From JBQSUQ01 sp052384575 (lineage in GTDB: Bacteria; Pseudomonadota; Gammaproteobacteria; Enterobacterales; Pasteurellaceae), in NCBI GenBank assembly GCA_052384575.1, contig JBQSUQ010000007.1: DNA of 64,000 nucleotides. One strand, given 5' to 3'. A program made the translations under genes and the position numbers. Positions 17,821 to 26,653 of the stretch are shown piece after piece. The notes under the pieces were generated by a model that saw only the letters and a list, made by a program, of their open reading frames with translations, was not told where the DNA came from and made no database searches. The number at the start of each line of letters is the position of its first letter. Position 1 is the stretch's first letter.

Positions 17821-18960
17821 TTAGCAGAAGTGAGCGATTAATTTGGTCAACAAGTCTCTTGTTGGTTGAATAAATTCAGTGGACAGGTATTCATCTGGTT
17901 GATGAGCTTGTTCTATTGAACCCGGTCCAAGCACTAATGTTGGGCAAAGTTGTTGGATAAATGGTGCTTCTGTGCAGTAATTCACAATTTCACATTTCTC
18001 ACCTAGTAATTTTTCGACCACTTGCACCACTTGGGCAGAATGTTCACATTCATAACCTGGAGTTGGTTCATGCAAATTTTGTAAACTCAATCGATCGCCA
18101 TATTGTTCAAAGAGTGGGGCCAGTTTTTCACGTAACATATCATCCAAATCATTGACGGTCATCGCAGGCAAAGGACGTAAATCAAAATGTAATTCACAAC
18201 AAGCACAAATACGATTGACCGCATCTCCTCCTTGAATTGAACCAAAATTCATGGTTGGATAAGGCACTTCAAAACCAGCATGATGATATTTTTGTTGTAA
18301 TTCATTGCGCATTTCAATCAAATAACCTGTTGCTTGGTGCATGATATCAATGGCGTTAATGCCACGAGCAGGATCGCTTGAATGTCCACTTTTACCAATA
18401 ATGCGCAGCCCTTTGGCTAAATGCCCTTTGTGCGCTCGTACAGGACGTAAGGAGGTCGGCTCGCCCACAATGGCACAATCAGGACGAATATGGCTATGTT
18501 GTACAAAAGTGCGAATGCCGAGCATAGAAGTTTCCTCATCTGCGGTAGCTAATATGCGCAATGGCTTAGTTAATTTAGTTAGGTCAATTTGTTGAATAGC
18601 ATCCAATACAAAAGCAAAAAAGCCTTTCATATCCGCTGTACCAAGCCCATATAATTTTCCGTCTTTTTCGGTAAGTTTGAAGGGATTGAATTGCCAACGT
18701 CCTTCATCGAAAGGAACGGTGTCCGTATGCCCAGATAGCAATAATCCTCCTTCACCTTCACCATAAGTAGCAAGTAGATTATACTTATGCGTATTCTCAA
18801 TGGGTAAAATATCCACTCGGAAACCTAAATCTTGCAACCAAGTCGCGAGCAATTCAATTAAAGCGCGGTTAGATTGATCTTCGTTTTGTGAGAGGCTACT
18901 AATCGTTGGTGAAGCGATGAGGTCAGCATACATATTAAGAAATGATGGAAATTTTTTCAT
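17821..18960 (-). CDS. argE: Acetylornithine deacetylase
   Basis: ArgE hydrolyses N-acetylornithine to ornithine in arginine synthesis. The 379 residues (E. coli 383) are an M20 metallopeptidase-type enzyme. Metal ligands are visible as GHTDTVPF (His78, catalytic Asp80), GLGTADMKG (Asp110) and DEETS (Glu142/Glu143), plus SGHSSDPARG in the dimer domain and GPGSIEQAHQPDEY near the C-terminus. It is transcribed divergently from argCBH across a 98-base gap carrying ArgR-like boxes, the same geometry as E. coli argE/argCBH. Confidence 0.97.
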   Translation of the reverse strand: MKKFPSFLNMYADLIASPTISSLSQNEDQSNRALIELLATWLQDLGFRVDILPIENTHKYNLLATYGEGEGGLLLSGHTDTVPFDEGRWQFNPFKLTEKDGKLYGLGTADMKGFFAFVLDAIQQIDLTKLTKPLRILATADEETSMLGIRTFVQHSHIRPDCAIVGEPTSLRPVRAHKGHLAKGLRIIGKSGHSSDPARGINAIDIMHQATGYLIEMRNELQQKYHHAGFEVPYPTMNFGSIQGGDAVNRICACCELHFDLRPLPAMTVNDLDDMLREKLAPLFEQYGDRLSLQNLHEPTPGYECEHSAQVVQVVEKLLGEKCEIVNYCTEAPFIQQLCPTLVLGPGSIEQAHQPDEYLSTEFIQPTRDLLTKLIAHFC

Positions 18961-18978
18961 TGCATTAACCTATAATGG

Positions 18979-19023
18979 TTGATTTTTAAATATTTATGCA
19001 GAATAATAGCATAAATAATCAAT
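18979..19023 (+). promoter_or_regulatory. argC promoter overlapped by two ArgR-like boxes
   Basis: Promoter: TTGATT (18979-18984), 17 bases, AATAAT (19002-19007). Two sequences resembling the 18-bp ARG box (core TGAAT-N4-ATTCA) lie at 18985-19002 (8 of 10 core matches) and 19006-19023 (7 of 10), separated by 3 bp, the spacing usual in E. coli arg operators. A 9-bp inverted repeat (18991-18999 with 19009-19017) spans both. A TATAAT at 18971-18976 also reads near argE. ArgR binding is inference. Confidence 0.55.
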
Positions 19024-19058
19024 AGAATGGCTGTTTCTTATATTATACGGGATAAATC

Positions 19059-20069
19059 ATGACACAAAAAGCAATCATTATTGGCGCAAGTGGTTATACT
19101 GGCGCAGAACTTGCACAAATTCTCACTCGCCATCCCCATTTTGACTTAGCCGGACTTTATGTGTCGAGCCAAAGCCAAGATGCGCATAAACCGATTTCTC
19201 ATTTATATCCTCAGCTGCGTTCAATTTGTGATCTTGTGTTACAGCCTTTGCCTGAGCAATTAGAAAACTTAGCGATTCAGACGGATATGGTATTTTTAGC
19301 TACTGCACATGAAGTCAGCCATAATATTGCACCTATTTTCTTGCAAAATGGCTGCCAAGTCTTTGATTTATCAGGTGCATTCCGCGTAAATAACCCAGAG
19401 TTTTATCAGCAATTCTATGGCTTTGAACATAAATATCCTGAATTATTAGCGCAAGCAGTTTATGGGTTAGCGGAATGGAATTATAAACAAATTGAAGAAA
19501 CGGATTTGGTTGCTGTGGCGGGGTGTTATCCGACGGTTTCTCAACTTTGCCTCAAACCTCTGATTGAAAATCATTTATTAGAGTTAACACATTTGCCTGT
19601 TATTAATGCGGTGAGTGGTGTTAGTGGCGCGGGGCGTAAGGCTTCTTTAACTAGCAGTTTCTGTGAGGTGAGCTTAAATGCTTATGGCGTATTTAATCAT
19701 CGTCATCAACCTGAAATAGCCACACATTTAGGAACGGAAGTGATTTTTACACCGCACTTAGGGAATTTCAAACGTGGCATTCTCGCGACCATTACAGCTA
19801 AATTAAAAGCGGGCGTAACAGATGAACAAATCAAATCGGCTTATCAACAATATTATAATCATCGCCCATTAGTGCGTTTATATGAGCAGGGTTTACCTAG
19901 CATTAAAGCGGTTGAATTCACGCCTTATTGCGATATTGGTTTTGCAACCCAAAATGGTCACATTATTATTGTGGGCGCAGAGGACAATTTATTAAAAGGG
20001 GCGGCAGCGCAAGCAGTCCAATGTGCTAATATTCGTTTTGGTTACCCTGAAGCCTTGGCATTAATATAA
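19059..20069 (+). CDS. argC: N-acetyl-gamma-glutamyl-phosphate reductase
   Basis: ArgC reduces N-acetylglutamyl phosphate to the semialdehyde with NADPH, the third step of ornithine synthesis. The 336 residues (E. coli 334) begin with the dinucleotide-binding IIGASGYTGAEL (about 7-18). The catalytic Cys156 is in AVAGCYPT, and SGVSGAGRK and NHRHQPEI follow. It is first of the argC-argB-argH run, 10 bases ahead of argB. One uptake signal lies at 19751. Confidence 0.97.
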   Translation: MTQKAIIIGASGYTGAELAQILTRHPHFDLAGLYVSSQSQDAHKPISHLYPQLRSICDLVLQPLPEQLENLAIQTDMVFLATAHEVSHNIAPIFLQNGCQVFDLSGAFRVNNPEFYQQFYGFEHKYPELLAQAVYGLAEWNYKQIEETDLVAVAGCYPTVSQLCLKPLIENHLLELTHLPVINAVSGVSGAGRKASLTSSFCEVSLNAYGVFNHRHQPEIATHLGTEVIFTPHLGNFKRGILATITAKLKAGVTDEQIKSAYQQYYNHRPLVRLYEQGLPSIKAVEFTPYCDIGFATQNGHIIIVGAEDNLLKGAAAQAVQCANIRFGYPEALALI

Positions 20070-20079
20070 GGAAAATAAG

Positions 20080-20853
20080 ATGAAACCTTTAGTGATAAAA
20101 CTTGGTGGTGTATTGCTCGATACACCTGTTGCAATGGAAAATTTATTCACTGCTTTAGCTAATTATGCGAAAGATTTTGCTCGTCCACTGCTTATTGTTC
20201 ATGGTGGTGGCTGCCTAGTGGATGATTTAATGAAACGCTTAAATCTACCAGTGCAAAAGAAAAATGGATTGCGCGTTACACCAAGTGATCAAATCGACAT
20301 TATTGTTGGTGCCTTAGCGGGAACCGCGAACAAAACTTTGGTCGCGCAGGCTGCAAAATTTAACCTCAATCCTGTGGGGCTTTGCTTAGCCGATGGTAAC
20401 ATGACCAAAGCCTCTCAATTAGACGAAGAATTAGGTCATGTGGCGAACGTTGTGCCAAATGATCCTACTTTATTAGACAATTTACTCGCTGGCGCATTTT
20501 TACCGATCATTACCTCCATTGCTGTTGATGAACAAGGTCGATTGATGAATGTTAATGCAGATCAAGCCGCAACTGCGATTGCTGCATTGATTGGTGCTGA
20601 TTTAGTTATGCTTTCTGATGTAAATGGCGTGCTTGATGGCAATAAACAACTTATTCCGCAATTAAATGCCGCACAAATTGAGCAGTTAATCGCAGATAAA
20701 GTGATTACTGATGGTATGATTGTTAAAGTGAATGCCGCATTGGAAGCAGCAAAAATGCTTAATAGTGGGGTTGATATTGCTAATTGGAAATATCCTGAAA
20801 AACTCACCGCACTTTTTGCAGGCGAAATCATTGGTACCCGAATTACACCTTAA
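20080..20853 (+). CDS. argB: Acetylglutamate kinase
   Basis: ArgB phosphorylates N-acetylglutamate, the second step of arginine synthesis. The 257 residues (E. coli 258) show the amino-acid kinase motifs IKLGG at the N-terminus, HGGG near residue 42, NVNADQAA near 155 and LSDVNGVL near 175. The N-terminal extension and arginine-sensing region of feedback-inhibited NAGKs is missing, as in E. coli, so control is probably at argA and by ArgR. GGAAAATAAG precedes the ATG. An uptake signal near the 3' end (20806-20814) encodes T-A-L. Confidence 0.96.
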   Translation: MKPLVIKLGGVLLDTPVAMENLFTALANYAKDFARPLLIVHGGGCLVDDLMKRLNLPVQKKNGLRVTPSDQIDIIVGALAGTANKTLVAQAAKFNLNPVGLCLADGNMTKASQLDEELGHVANVVPNDPTLLDNLLAGAFLPIITSIAVDEQGRLMNVNADQAATAIAALIGADLVMLSDVNGVLDGNKQLIPQLNAAQIEQLIADKVITDGMIVKVNAALEAAKMLNSGVDIANWKYPEKLTALFAGEIIGTRITP

Positions 20854-20901
20854 CTTCGCTTTCACCTAATTAAATAACTTAAAATATAAAAGGAATAACA
20901 T

Positions 20902-22278
20902 ATGGCTCTATGGGGCGGTCGTTTTACCCAAGCGGCAGATAAACGTTTTAAAGATTTTAATGATTCACTACGTTTTGATTATCGTTTAGCAGAACAAGAT
21001 ATTGAAGGCTCGATTGGTTGGTCAAAGGCTTTAGTCACCGTAAATGTGCTGAGCCAAGAGGAACAACAACAATTAGAGAAAGCGCTCAATGAATTATTAA
21101 TCGAAGTGCGGTCAAATCCACAAGCGATTTTGCAAGATGACGCGGAAGATATTCATAGCTGGGTTGAAAGTAAGTTAATTGATAAAGTGGGCAATCTTGG
21201 TAAAAAATTGCACACAGGTCGTAGCCGAAATGACCAAGTTGCACTTGATATCAAAATGTGGTGCAAACAGCAAGTGATTGATTTGAAATATGCTATTCGT
21301 GAATTTCAAGCCAAATTAGTGCAAACAGCTGAGCAGAATCAACATGCAGTTATGCCAGGATATACGCATTTACAACGTGCACAACCCATTAGTTTTGCTC
21401 ATTGGTGCATGGCTTATGTGGAAATGTTAGAACGTGATTATTCTCGTTTAACAGATGCTTATAACCGAATGAATACTTGTCCATTGGGGAGTGGTGCCTT
21501 AGCAGGGACGGCTTATCCGATTGATCGTGAATTATTAGCAAAAGACTTAGGTTTTAGTAGCGCGACACGTAACAGTTTAGATAGCGTATCTGATCGCGAT
21601 CATATTATTGAATTACTTTCCGCAGCGTCTTTAAGTATGGCGCACCTTTCGCGTTTTGCAGAAGATATGATTATTTTTAACAGCGGGGAAGCAGATTTTG
21701 TCGAATTATCTGATCGTGTTACTTCAGGCTCTTCATTAATGCCACAGAAGAAAAACCCCGATGCATGTGAACTCATTCGTGGTAAAACAGGGCGTGTAAT
21801 CGGCTCGTTAATGGGTATGTTAACCACAGTAAAAGGCTTGCCTCTCGCTTACAACAAAGATATGCAAGAGGATAAAGAAGGCATTTTTGATGCCTTAGAC
21901 ACTTGGCATGATTGTTTAGGCATGGCTGTTTTTGTACTTGAAGATATCAAAGTGAATGTAGAACGTACACGCGAAGCAGCATTAAAAGGCTATTCAAATG
22001 CAACAGAATTAGCCGATTACTTAGTGGCGAAAGGCGTACCATTCCGCGATTCACACCATATTGTTGGTGAAACAGTGGTATATGCAATCAAAGTACAAAA
22101 AGGTTTAGAAGATCTCAGTGTTGCCGAATTCCGTCAATTCAGCGATGTAGTTGATGAAGATGTTTACGACATTCTCTCATTACAATCTTGTCTTGATAAA
22201 CGTTGTGCAAAAGGTGGTGTCTCTCCAATTCGTGTTGCCGAAGCCATTGCGGAAGCAAAAGAGAGAGTTCAAATCTAA
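20902..22278 (+). CDS. argH: Argininosuccinate lyase
   Basis: ArgH splits argininosuccinate into arginine and fumarate, the last step of the pathway. The 458 residues (E. coli 457) start with ALWGGRF and carry TGRSRNDQVA near 108, the H of GYTHLQRAQP near 158 and the mobile catalytic loop GSSLMPQKKNP at about 276-286. AAAAGGAATAAC precedes the ATG, 48 bases after argB, so it probably shares the argC promoter. argG is not in the window. Confidence 0.98.
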   Translation: MALWGGRFTQAADKRFKDFNDSLRFDYRLAEQDIEGSIGWSKALVTVNVLSQEEQQQLEKALNELLIEVRSNPQAILQDDAEDIHSWVESKLIDKVGNLGKKLHTGRSRNDQVALDIKMWCKQQVIDLKYAIREFQAKLVQTAEQNQHAVMPGYTHLQRAQPISFAHWCMAYVEMLERDYSRLTDAYNRMNTCPLGSGALAGTAYPIDRELLAKDLGFSSATRNSLDSVSDRDHIIELLSAASLSMAHLSRFAEDMIIFNSGEADFVELSDRVTSGSSLMPQKKNPDACELIRGKTGRVIGSLMGMLTTVKGLPLAYNKDMQEDKEGIFDALDTWHDCLGMAVFVLEDIKVNVERTREAALKGYSNATELADYLVAKGVPFRDSHHIVGETVVYAIKVQKGLEDLSVAEFRQFSDVVDEDVYDILSLQSCLDKRCAKGGVSPIRVAEAIAEAKERVQI

Positions 22279-22287
22279 TTTTCTTTA

Positions 22288-22318
22288 TCAAAGCCCTAAT
22301 CTTGCGATTGGGGCTTTT
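22288..22318 (+). terminator. argH terminator
   Basis: A 12-bp stem with one G-T pair (22288-22299 with 22304-22315), loop TTGC, ending in four T. It closes the argCBH transcript. Confidence 0.85.
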
Positions 22319-22336
22319 AAAACTCATTTATTTTTA

Positions 22337-22345
22337 ACCGCACTT
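22337..22345 (-). repeat. Uptake signal, intergenic
   Basis: Complement of AAGTGCGGT, followed by T-rich DNA, between argH and plsC. Confidence 0.9.
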
Positions 22346-22424
22346 TTTATTTCATTTATCCGAAATCCTACACAGTAGTCATGATTTCCGCTATACTGGC
22401 TAAAATTTTTGTAAGGACTTTATT

Positions 22425-23153
22425 ATGCTAAAAATTGCGAGAATTATTGTTGTTGTGCTTTGTTGTATTTTGATTTGTTTATTAGGCACAATTTATTCGC
22501 TTATTCATTTTAGAAACCCGAATAATGTCAGTGTAGTCGCGCGTTGGTTTGGACGTTTATATCCTTTGTTTGGCTTAAAAGTGGAACATCGTTTTCCTGA
22601 TAACGTGGAGGAATTTGGGCGTTGTATTTACATCGGCAATCACCAAAATAATTATGATATGGTGACCATCGCTTATATGATGAGACCTCGAACTGTTAGT
22701 GTGGGCAAAAAAAGCCTGATTTGGATTCCCTTTTTTGGTTTAGTGTATTGGGCAACGGGGAATATTCTTTTAGATCGAGATAATCGTAATAAAGCGCATA
22801 ATACAATGGGCGAATTGGCTCGTCGTATCAATGAAGATGATTTATCCGTTTGGATGTTCCCTGAAGGTACTCGTAGTCGCGGTCGAGGTTTACTACCATT
22901 TAAAACGGGTGCATTTCACGCAGCTTTAGCAGCAGATGTGCCTATTGTGCCTGTGGTTTGTTCGACGACACAAGGAAAAATTGATCTTAATCGTTGGGAT
23001 AATGGCAAGGTGATTTGCGAAATGTTGCCGCCTATTGATAGTCGTCAATTTAGCAAAGAAAATGTACGTGAATTTGCCGGCTATTGCCATCAGATTATGC
23101 TACAACGTATTAATGAATTAGATCAAGAAATTGCGCAATCACAGCAGAGTTAA
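22425..23153 (+). CDS. plsC: 1-acyl-sn-glycerol-3-phosphate acyltransferase
   Basis: PlsC acylates lysophosphatidic acid to phosphatidic acid at the inner membrane. The 242 residues (E. coli 245) open with a hydrophobic anchor (about 5-27). They carry the acyltransferase motifs NHQNNYD (His72-Asp78 region, the H-X4-D pair at 73 and 78), FPEGTRSRG at 145-153 and VPIVPVV near 178. It ends three bases before ftsP, the same plsC-ftsP pairing found downstream of parC in E. coli. Confidence 0.96.
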   Translation: MLKIARIIVVVLCCILICLLGTIYSLIHFRNPNNVSVVARWFGRLYPLFGLKVEHRFPDNVEEFGRCIYIGNHQNNYDMVTIAYMMRPRTVSVGKKSLIWIPFFGLVYWATGNILLDRDNRNKAHNTMGELARRINEDDLSVWMFPEGTRSRGRGLLPFKTGAFHAALAADVPIVPVVCSTTQGKIDLNRWDNGKVICEMLPPIDSRQFSKENVREFAGYCHQIMLQRINELDQEIAQSQQS

Positions 23154-23156
23154 TCT

Positions 23157-24557
23157 ATGAAGCTATCTCGTCGCCAATTATTTCGTCAAACCGCTATTGC
23201 TTCAGCAATTAGTCTATTGCCAATGTCGTTAATTGCGGCAAGCAGAGAGGCTTTGCGTATTCCACCATTGTTAGAAAGTCGTCGAGGTAAACCTATTTTT
23301 CTTAGCTTAGAAAGCACGCAAGTTAAGGTCAACAATGAAAAAATCGTAGAACTTTGGGGTTTTAACGGACAATATTTAGGACCAACTGTTAAGGTGAGAA
23401 AAGGGGATTTTGTTAAGCTGAATTATCGCAATTTATTGCCACAACTTGTGGCGATGAATATTCAGGGATTGCAAGTAAGTAGTGATATCCTCGGCGGTAT
23501 TGGTCATGGCTTAAAAACAGGGCAACATTGGGCCCCTATTGTGCCAATTACGCAATCAGCCGCGACTTGTTATTATCAATCTTGTTCCCTTGCGAGCTCC
23601 GCTTATCAAAATTACCGCGGTTTAGTTGGGATGTGGATTATTGAAGATGATGAAAGCCGCAAAGCTAATTTACCGAATAAATATGGTGTCAACGATATTC
23701 CGCTAATTCTGCAGGATGTACAACTCAATGATGAGGGAACGCAATTATTTCAACAAAATGAACCGCACTTTTTCGGTAATCGTTTGTTGGTTAATGGGCA
23801 AGAAGCTCCTTATTTAAATGTGGCACGTGGTTGGGTTCGCTTACGCTTAGTCAATGCTTCGTTATCCAGAGCCTATGAATTACGTTTAGATGATGATCGC
23901 GAGTTTTTCGTTATTGCACAGGATCAAGGATTTCTTCCACAGCCTAAAAAAGTGACTTCTGTCATGCTTGGAATAAGTGAACGTATTGAATTATTGGTGG
24001 ATCTCAATGAAGGTGGCAACGTTAGTTTAATTGTGGGTAAAAAACGTGGTTTTATTGATAAAGTGGGACTTTTCTTCGATAGTGATAACCAACTTAGCGA
24101 CAATACCGTATTAGAATTGCGTCCAGAAGGTTTACTTTCTGTTTTCACCAATAAACCTGATTACCAATTTAGTCAGTATGCTAGTTTACCAACGGAAATT
24201 GCACAAGAGCGCCAATTCCATTTGGATACGCTCAACTCAATGATTAATCAAAAACGTTTTGATCCTCGCCGCATTGATGTGAATGCGAAACAAGGTTCAG
24301 TGGAACGTTGGACGTTGTCTGTTTCGTCCGCGACTGGCTTTCGTATTCAAGGGGCAAAATTCCTGATTGAAAGCAAAGACAATGTGCAAACGACAAGTGA
24401 TGAGCTGGTGTGGAAAGATGCGGTTTGGATTGAAAAACAAGCCTCATTATTAGTGAAATTTGATAATTTATCCTCCAATTCGCAGCCCTTTATTTTTGGC
24501 GCGGCAGATTTAATGCAGGCAGATAAAGGCGCGATTGGGTTGATTGTAGTACAGTAA
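23157..24557 (+). CDS. ftsP: Cell division protein FtsP (SufI), Tat-exported cupredoxin-fold protein
   Basis: FtsP is a periplasmic protein that stabilises the divisome under stress in E. coli. The N-terminus has a twin-arginine signal, LSRRQLFRQ (Arg5-Arg6), a hydrophobic stretch to about residue 27 and a likely cut after AAS. The 466 residues (E. coli 470) have multicopper-oxidase strands such as LWGFNGQYLGPT. The His-rich copper ligand motifs (HWH, HxHxF) of true oxidases are not seen, as in E. coli SufI. The gene follows plsC by three bases. Confidence 0.94.
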   Translation: MKLSRRQLFRQTAIASAISLLPMSLIAASREALRIPPLLESRRGKPIFLSLESTQVKVNNEKIVELWGFNGQYLGPTVKVRKGDFVKLNYRNLLPQLVAMNIQGLQVSSDILGGIGHGLKTGQHWAPIVPITQSAATCYYQSCSLASSAYQNYRGLVGMWIIEDDESRKANLPNKYGVNDIPLILQDVQLNDEGTQLFQQNEPHFFGNRLLVNGQEAPYLNVARGWVRLRLVNASLSRAYELRLDDDREFFVIAQDQGFLPQPKKVTSVMLGISERIELLVDLNEGGNVSLIVGKKRGFIDKVGLFFDSDNQLSDNTVLELRPEGLLSVFTNKPDYQFSQYASLPTEIAQERQFHLDTLNSMINQKRFDPRRIDVNAKQGSVERWTLSVSSATGFRIQGAKFLIESKDNVQTTSDELVWKDAVWIEKQASLLVKFDNLSSNSQPFIFGAADLMQADKGAIGLIVVQ

Positions 24558-24562
24558 CAAAC

Positions 24563-24592
24563 AAAAGTGCGGTGGAAATAACCGCACTTTTT
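24563..24592 (+). terminator. Uptake-signal terminator after ftsP
   Basis: An 11-bp perfect stem (24563-24573 with 24581-24591), 7-base loop and T tract, formed by opposed uptake signals. Confidence 0.85.
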
Positions 24593-24614
24593 ACTTGAAT
24601 AAGAAGGAATGATT

Positions 24615-25496
24615 ATGGCTTGGGTACAAATTCGTTTGAATAGCACCAATGAAAAAGCAGAAAAAATTAGCGATTTTTTGGAAGAATTAGGTTCCGTATC
24701 TGTTACCTTTATGGACAGCCAAGATACCCCGATTTTCGAGCCATTACCGGGCGAAACACGTCTTTGGGGCAATACAGATGTAATGGCGTTATTTGATGCA
24801 GAAACAGATATGCAGCCTATTTTAACCGCACTTCAGCAGAGTGGCTTATTGGAAACTGATTTTGCTTATAAAATTGAGCAAATTGAAGATAAGGATTGGG
24901 AACGTGAGTGGATGGATAATTTCCATCCAATGCAATTCGGCAAGCGTTTATGGATTTGCCCAACTTGGCGTGAAGTGCCCGATGAAAATGCGGTTAATGT
25001 GATGCTTGATCCCGGTTTGGCATTTGGTACAGGCACACATCCCACTACAGCGCTTTGTTTAGAATGGTTGGATAGTTTAGATCTTGAAGGAAAAACAGTG
25101 ATTGATTTTGGTTGTGGCTCAGGTATTTTAGCGATTGCTGCACTCAAATTAGGCGCGAAAAGTGCGGTGGGAATTGATATTGATCCGCAAGCAATTTTAG
25201 CGAGCCGCAATAATGCGGAACAAAATGGTGTAGCAGATCGCCTACAACTTTTCTTATCGCACGAAAAATCAGAAGATTTAAAAGCCGATATTGTGGTGGC
25301 GAACATTTTGGCAGGGCCACTAAAAGAGCTTTACCCGATTATTAGCCAACTGGCAAATGACAATGGTGATTTAGGTTTATCAGGGATTTTAGCGAGTCAA
25401 GCGCCTTCAGTATGTGAAACTTACCAACAAAAATTCAGTCTTGATCCTGTGGTAGAACGTGAGGAATGGTGCCGAATTACAGGGAAATTGGCTTAA
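24615..25496 (+). CDS. prmA: Ribosomal protein L11 methyltransferase
   Basis: PrmA trimethylates L11 using S-adenosylmethionine. The ATG at 24615 is chosen: it lies six bases after AAGGA, and gives MAWVQIRLN and 293 residues, exactly the E. coli length. An ATG two codons upstream abuts the AAGGA. The N-terminal L11-recognition domain is followed by FGTGTHPTT near 140, the SAM loop DFGCGSGILAIAALKLG near 165 and the VVANILAGPL motif near 228. In H. influenzae prmA also precedes dusB-fis. Confidence 0.97.
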   Translation: MAWVQIRLNSTNEKAEKISDFLEELGSVSVTFMDSQDTPIFEPLPGETRLWGNTDVMALFDAETDMQPILTALQQSGLLETDFAYKIEQIEDKDWEREWMDNFHPMQFGKRLWICPTWREVPDENAVNVMLDPGLAFGTGTHPTTALCLEWLDSLDLEGKTVIDFGCGSGILAIAALKLGAKSAVGIDIDPQAILASRNNAEQNGVADRLQLFLSHEKSEDLKADIVVANILAGPLKELYPIISQLANDNGDLGLSGILASQAPSVCETYQQKFSLDPVVEREEWCRITGKLA

Positions 25497-25607
25497 TTCG
25501 TAAAAGTCAACTAGAGAAAGGCATATTTTTCTGTGTTTTGTTTAAAAATTATGCTTTTCAAACCCTTCAAAAGTGCGTATCATAGCATCCCTTGTCGGTA
25601 ACGATAG

Positions 25608-25645
25608 CCGAATATTTAACCAATAATATTCGGTTTCTTTTTTCT
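25608..25645 (+). terminator. Hairpin plus T tract in the dusB-fis leader, possible attenuator
   Basis: A 9-bp perfect stem CCGAATATT/AATATTCGG (25608-25616 with 25625-25633), 8-base loop, then TTTCTTTTTT. An upstream TCGG (25595-25598) can pair with the CCGA that forms the stem base, giving a mutually exclusive fold. It may simply terminate prmA transcripts. A TATCAT at 25578 followed by a G+C-rich stretch suggests a growth-rate-type promoter upstream of it, which would make the hairpin part of the dusB-fis leader. Confidence 0.6.
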
Positions 25646-25669
25646 GTTTTGTTTACATTGGAGTCCATA

Positions 25670-26653
25670 ATGCGAATTGGTCAATATCAATTAAAAAATC
25701 GCATTTTGTTGGCACCAATGGCGGGGATTACGGATCAACCATTTCGTAAACTTTGTGCAAGTTATGGTGCAGGGTTGACCTTCTCTGAAATGATGTCCAC
25801 AAATCCTCAGGTTTGGCATACAGAAAAATCAAAACTGCGTTTATCTCATCATCAAGATGCGGGTATAAATGCGGTACAAATTGCAGGCGCAGACCCTGAA
25901 GAAATGGCGTTAGCGGCTCAAGTAAATGTGGAATATGGCGCTCAAATTATTGATATTAATATGGGTTGTCCAGCTAAAAAGGTAAATAAAAAACTGGCAG
26001 GTTCTGCCTTGTTACAATATCCCGATTTGGTCGCAAAAATACTTGAGGCGGTGGTCAATGCAGTGGACGTGCCTGTCACATTAAAAATTCGCACAGGTTG
26101 GGATCGCCAACATCGGAATTGCGTAGAAATTGCTAAAATCGCACAACAAAGCGGTATTCAAGCACTCACTATTCATGGACGCACAAGAGAATGTTTATTT
26201 GAAGGTGAGGCAGAATACGACAATATTAAAGCGGTTAAACAAGCAGTTTCGATTCCAATCATTGCTAATGGTGATATTACAACCGTAGAAAAAGCAAAAT
26301 TTGTTCTCGATTATACGGGAGCGGATGCCATAATGATTGGGCGTGGGGCATTAGGTCAGCCTTGGCTATTTCGGTCGATGGTCAGCTTAATTGAAACAAA
26401 TTCATTATTATCGGAACCTGACCTAGCAGAAAAGTGCGGTGTAATTTTGCAACATATTGCGGCATTACATCAATTCTATGGTGCTGAAAAAGGCTACAGA
26501 ATTGCGCGCAAACATGTGGGTTGGTATTTACAAGGAATTTTTCCTGATTCCGATTTTAAACAGACTTTTAATGCGATTACATCTGCGGATGAACAATTAG
26601 TTGCATTGGAAGATTTTTTTAATTTTATTCGCTATGGAAACAACAATGTTTGA
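25670..26653 (+). CDS. dusB: tRNA-dihydrouridine synthase B
   Basis: DusB is an FMN enzyme that reduces uridine 17 in the tRNA D-loop. The start at 25670 follows GGAG and gives MRIGQYQLKNRI; in-frame codons upstream run through the leader hairpin. The 327 residues (E. coli 321) show APMAGITDQPFR (15-26), the catalytic Cys100 in NMGCPAKKVNK, IHGRTRE near 176 and IGRGALGQPW near 228. Its end overlaps the start of fis by eight bases, the conserved dusB-fis operon. Confidence 0.97.
   Translation: MRIGQYQLKNRILLAPMAGITDQPFRKLCASYGAGLTFSEMMSTNPQVWHTEKSKLRLSHHQDAGINAVQIAGADPEEMALAAQVNVEYGAQIIDINMGCPAKKVNKKLAGSALLQYPDLVAKILEAVVNAVDVPVTLKIRTGWDRQHRNCVEIAKIAQQSGIQALTIHGRTRECLFEGEAEYDNIKAVKQAVSIPIIANGDITTVEKAKFVLDYTGADAIMIGRGALGQPWLFRSMVSLIETNSLLSEPDLAEKCGVILQHIAALHQFYGAEKGYRIARKHVGWYLQGIFPDSDFKQTFNAITSADEQLVALEDFFNFIRYGNNNV

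Noticed and set aside
24347..24772. A 141-codon open frame antisense across ftsP-prmA
   Set aside because: It crosses a terminator hairpin and two well-supported genes; no features of its own.
24866..25306. A 146-codon open frame antisense to prmA
   Set aside because: It is the complement of a well-conserved gene; composition and length are as expected for a shadow frame.
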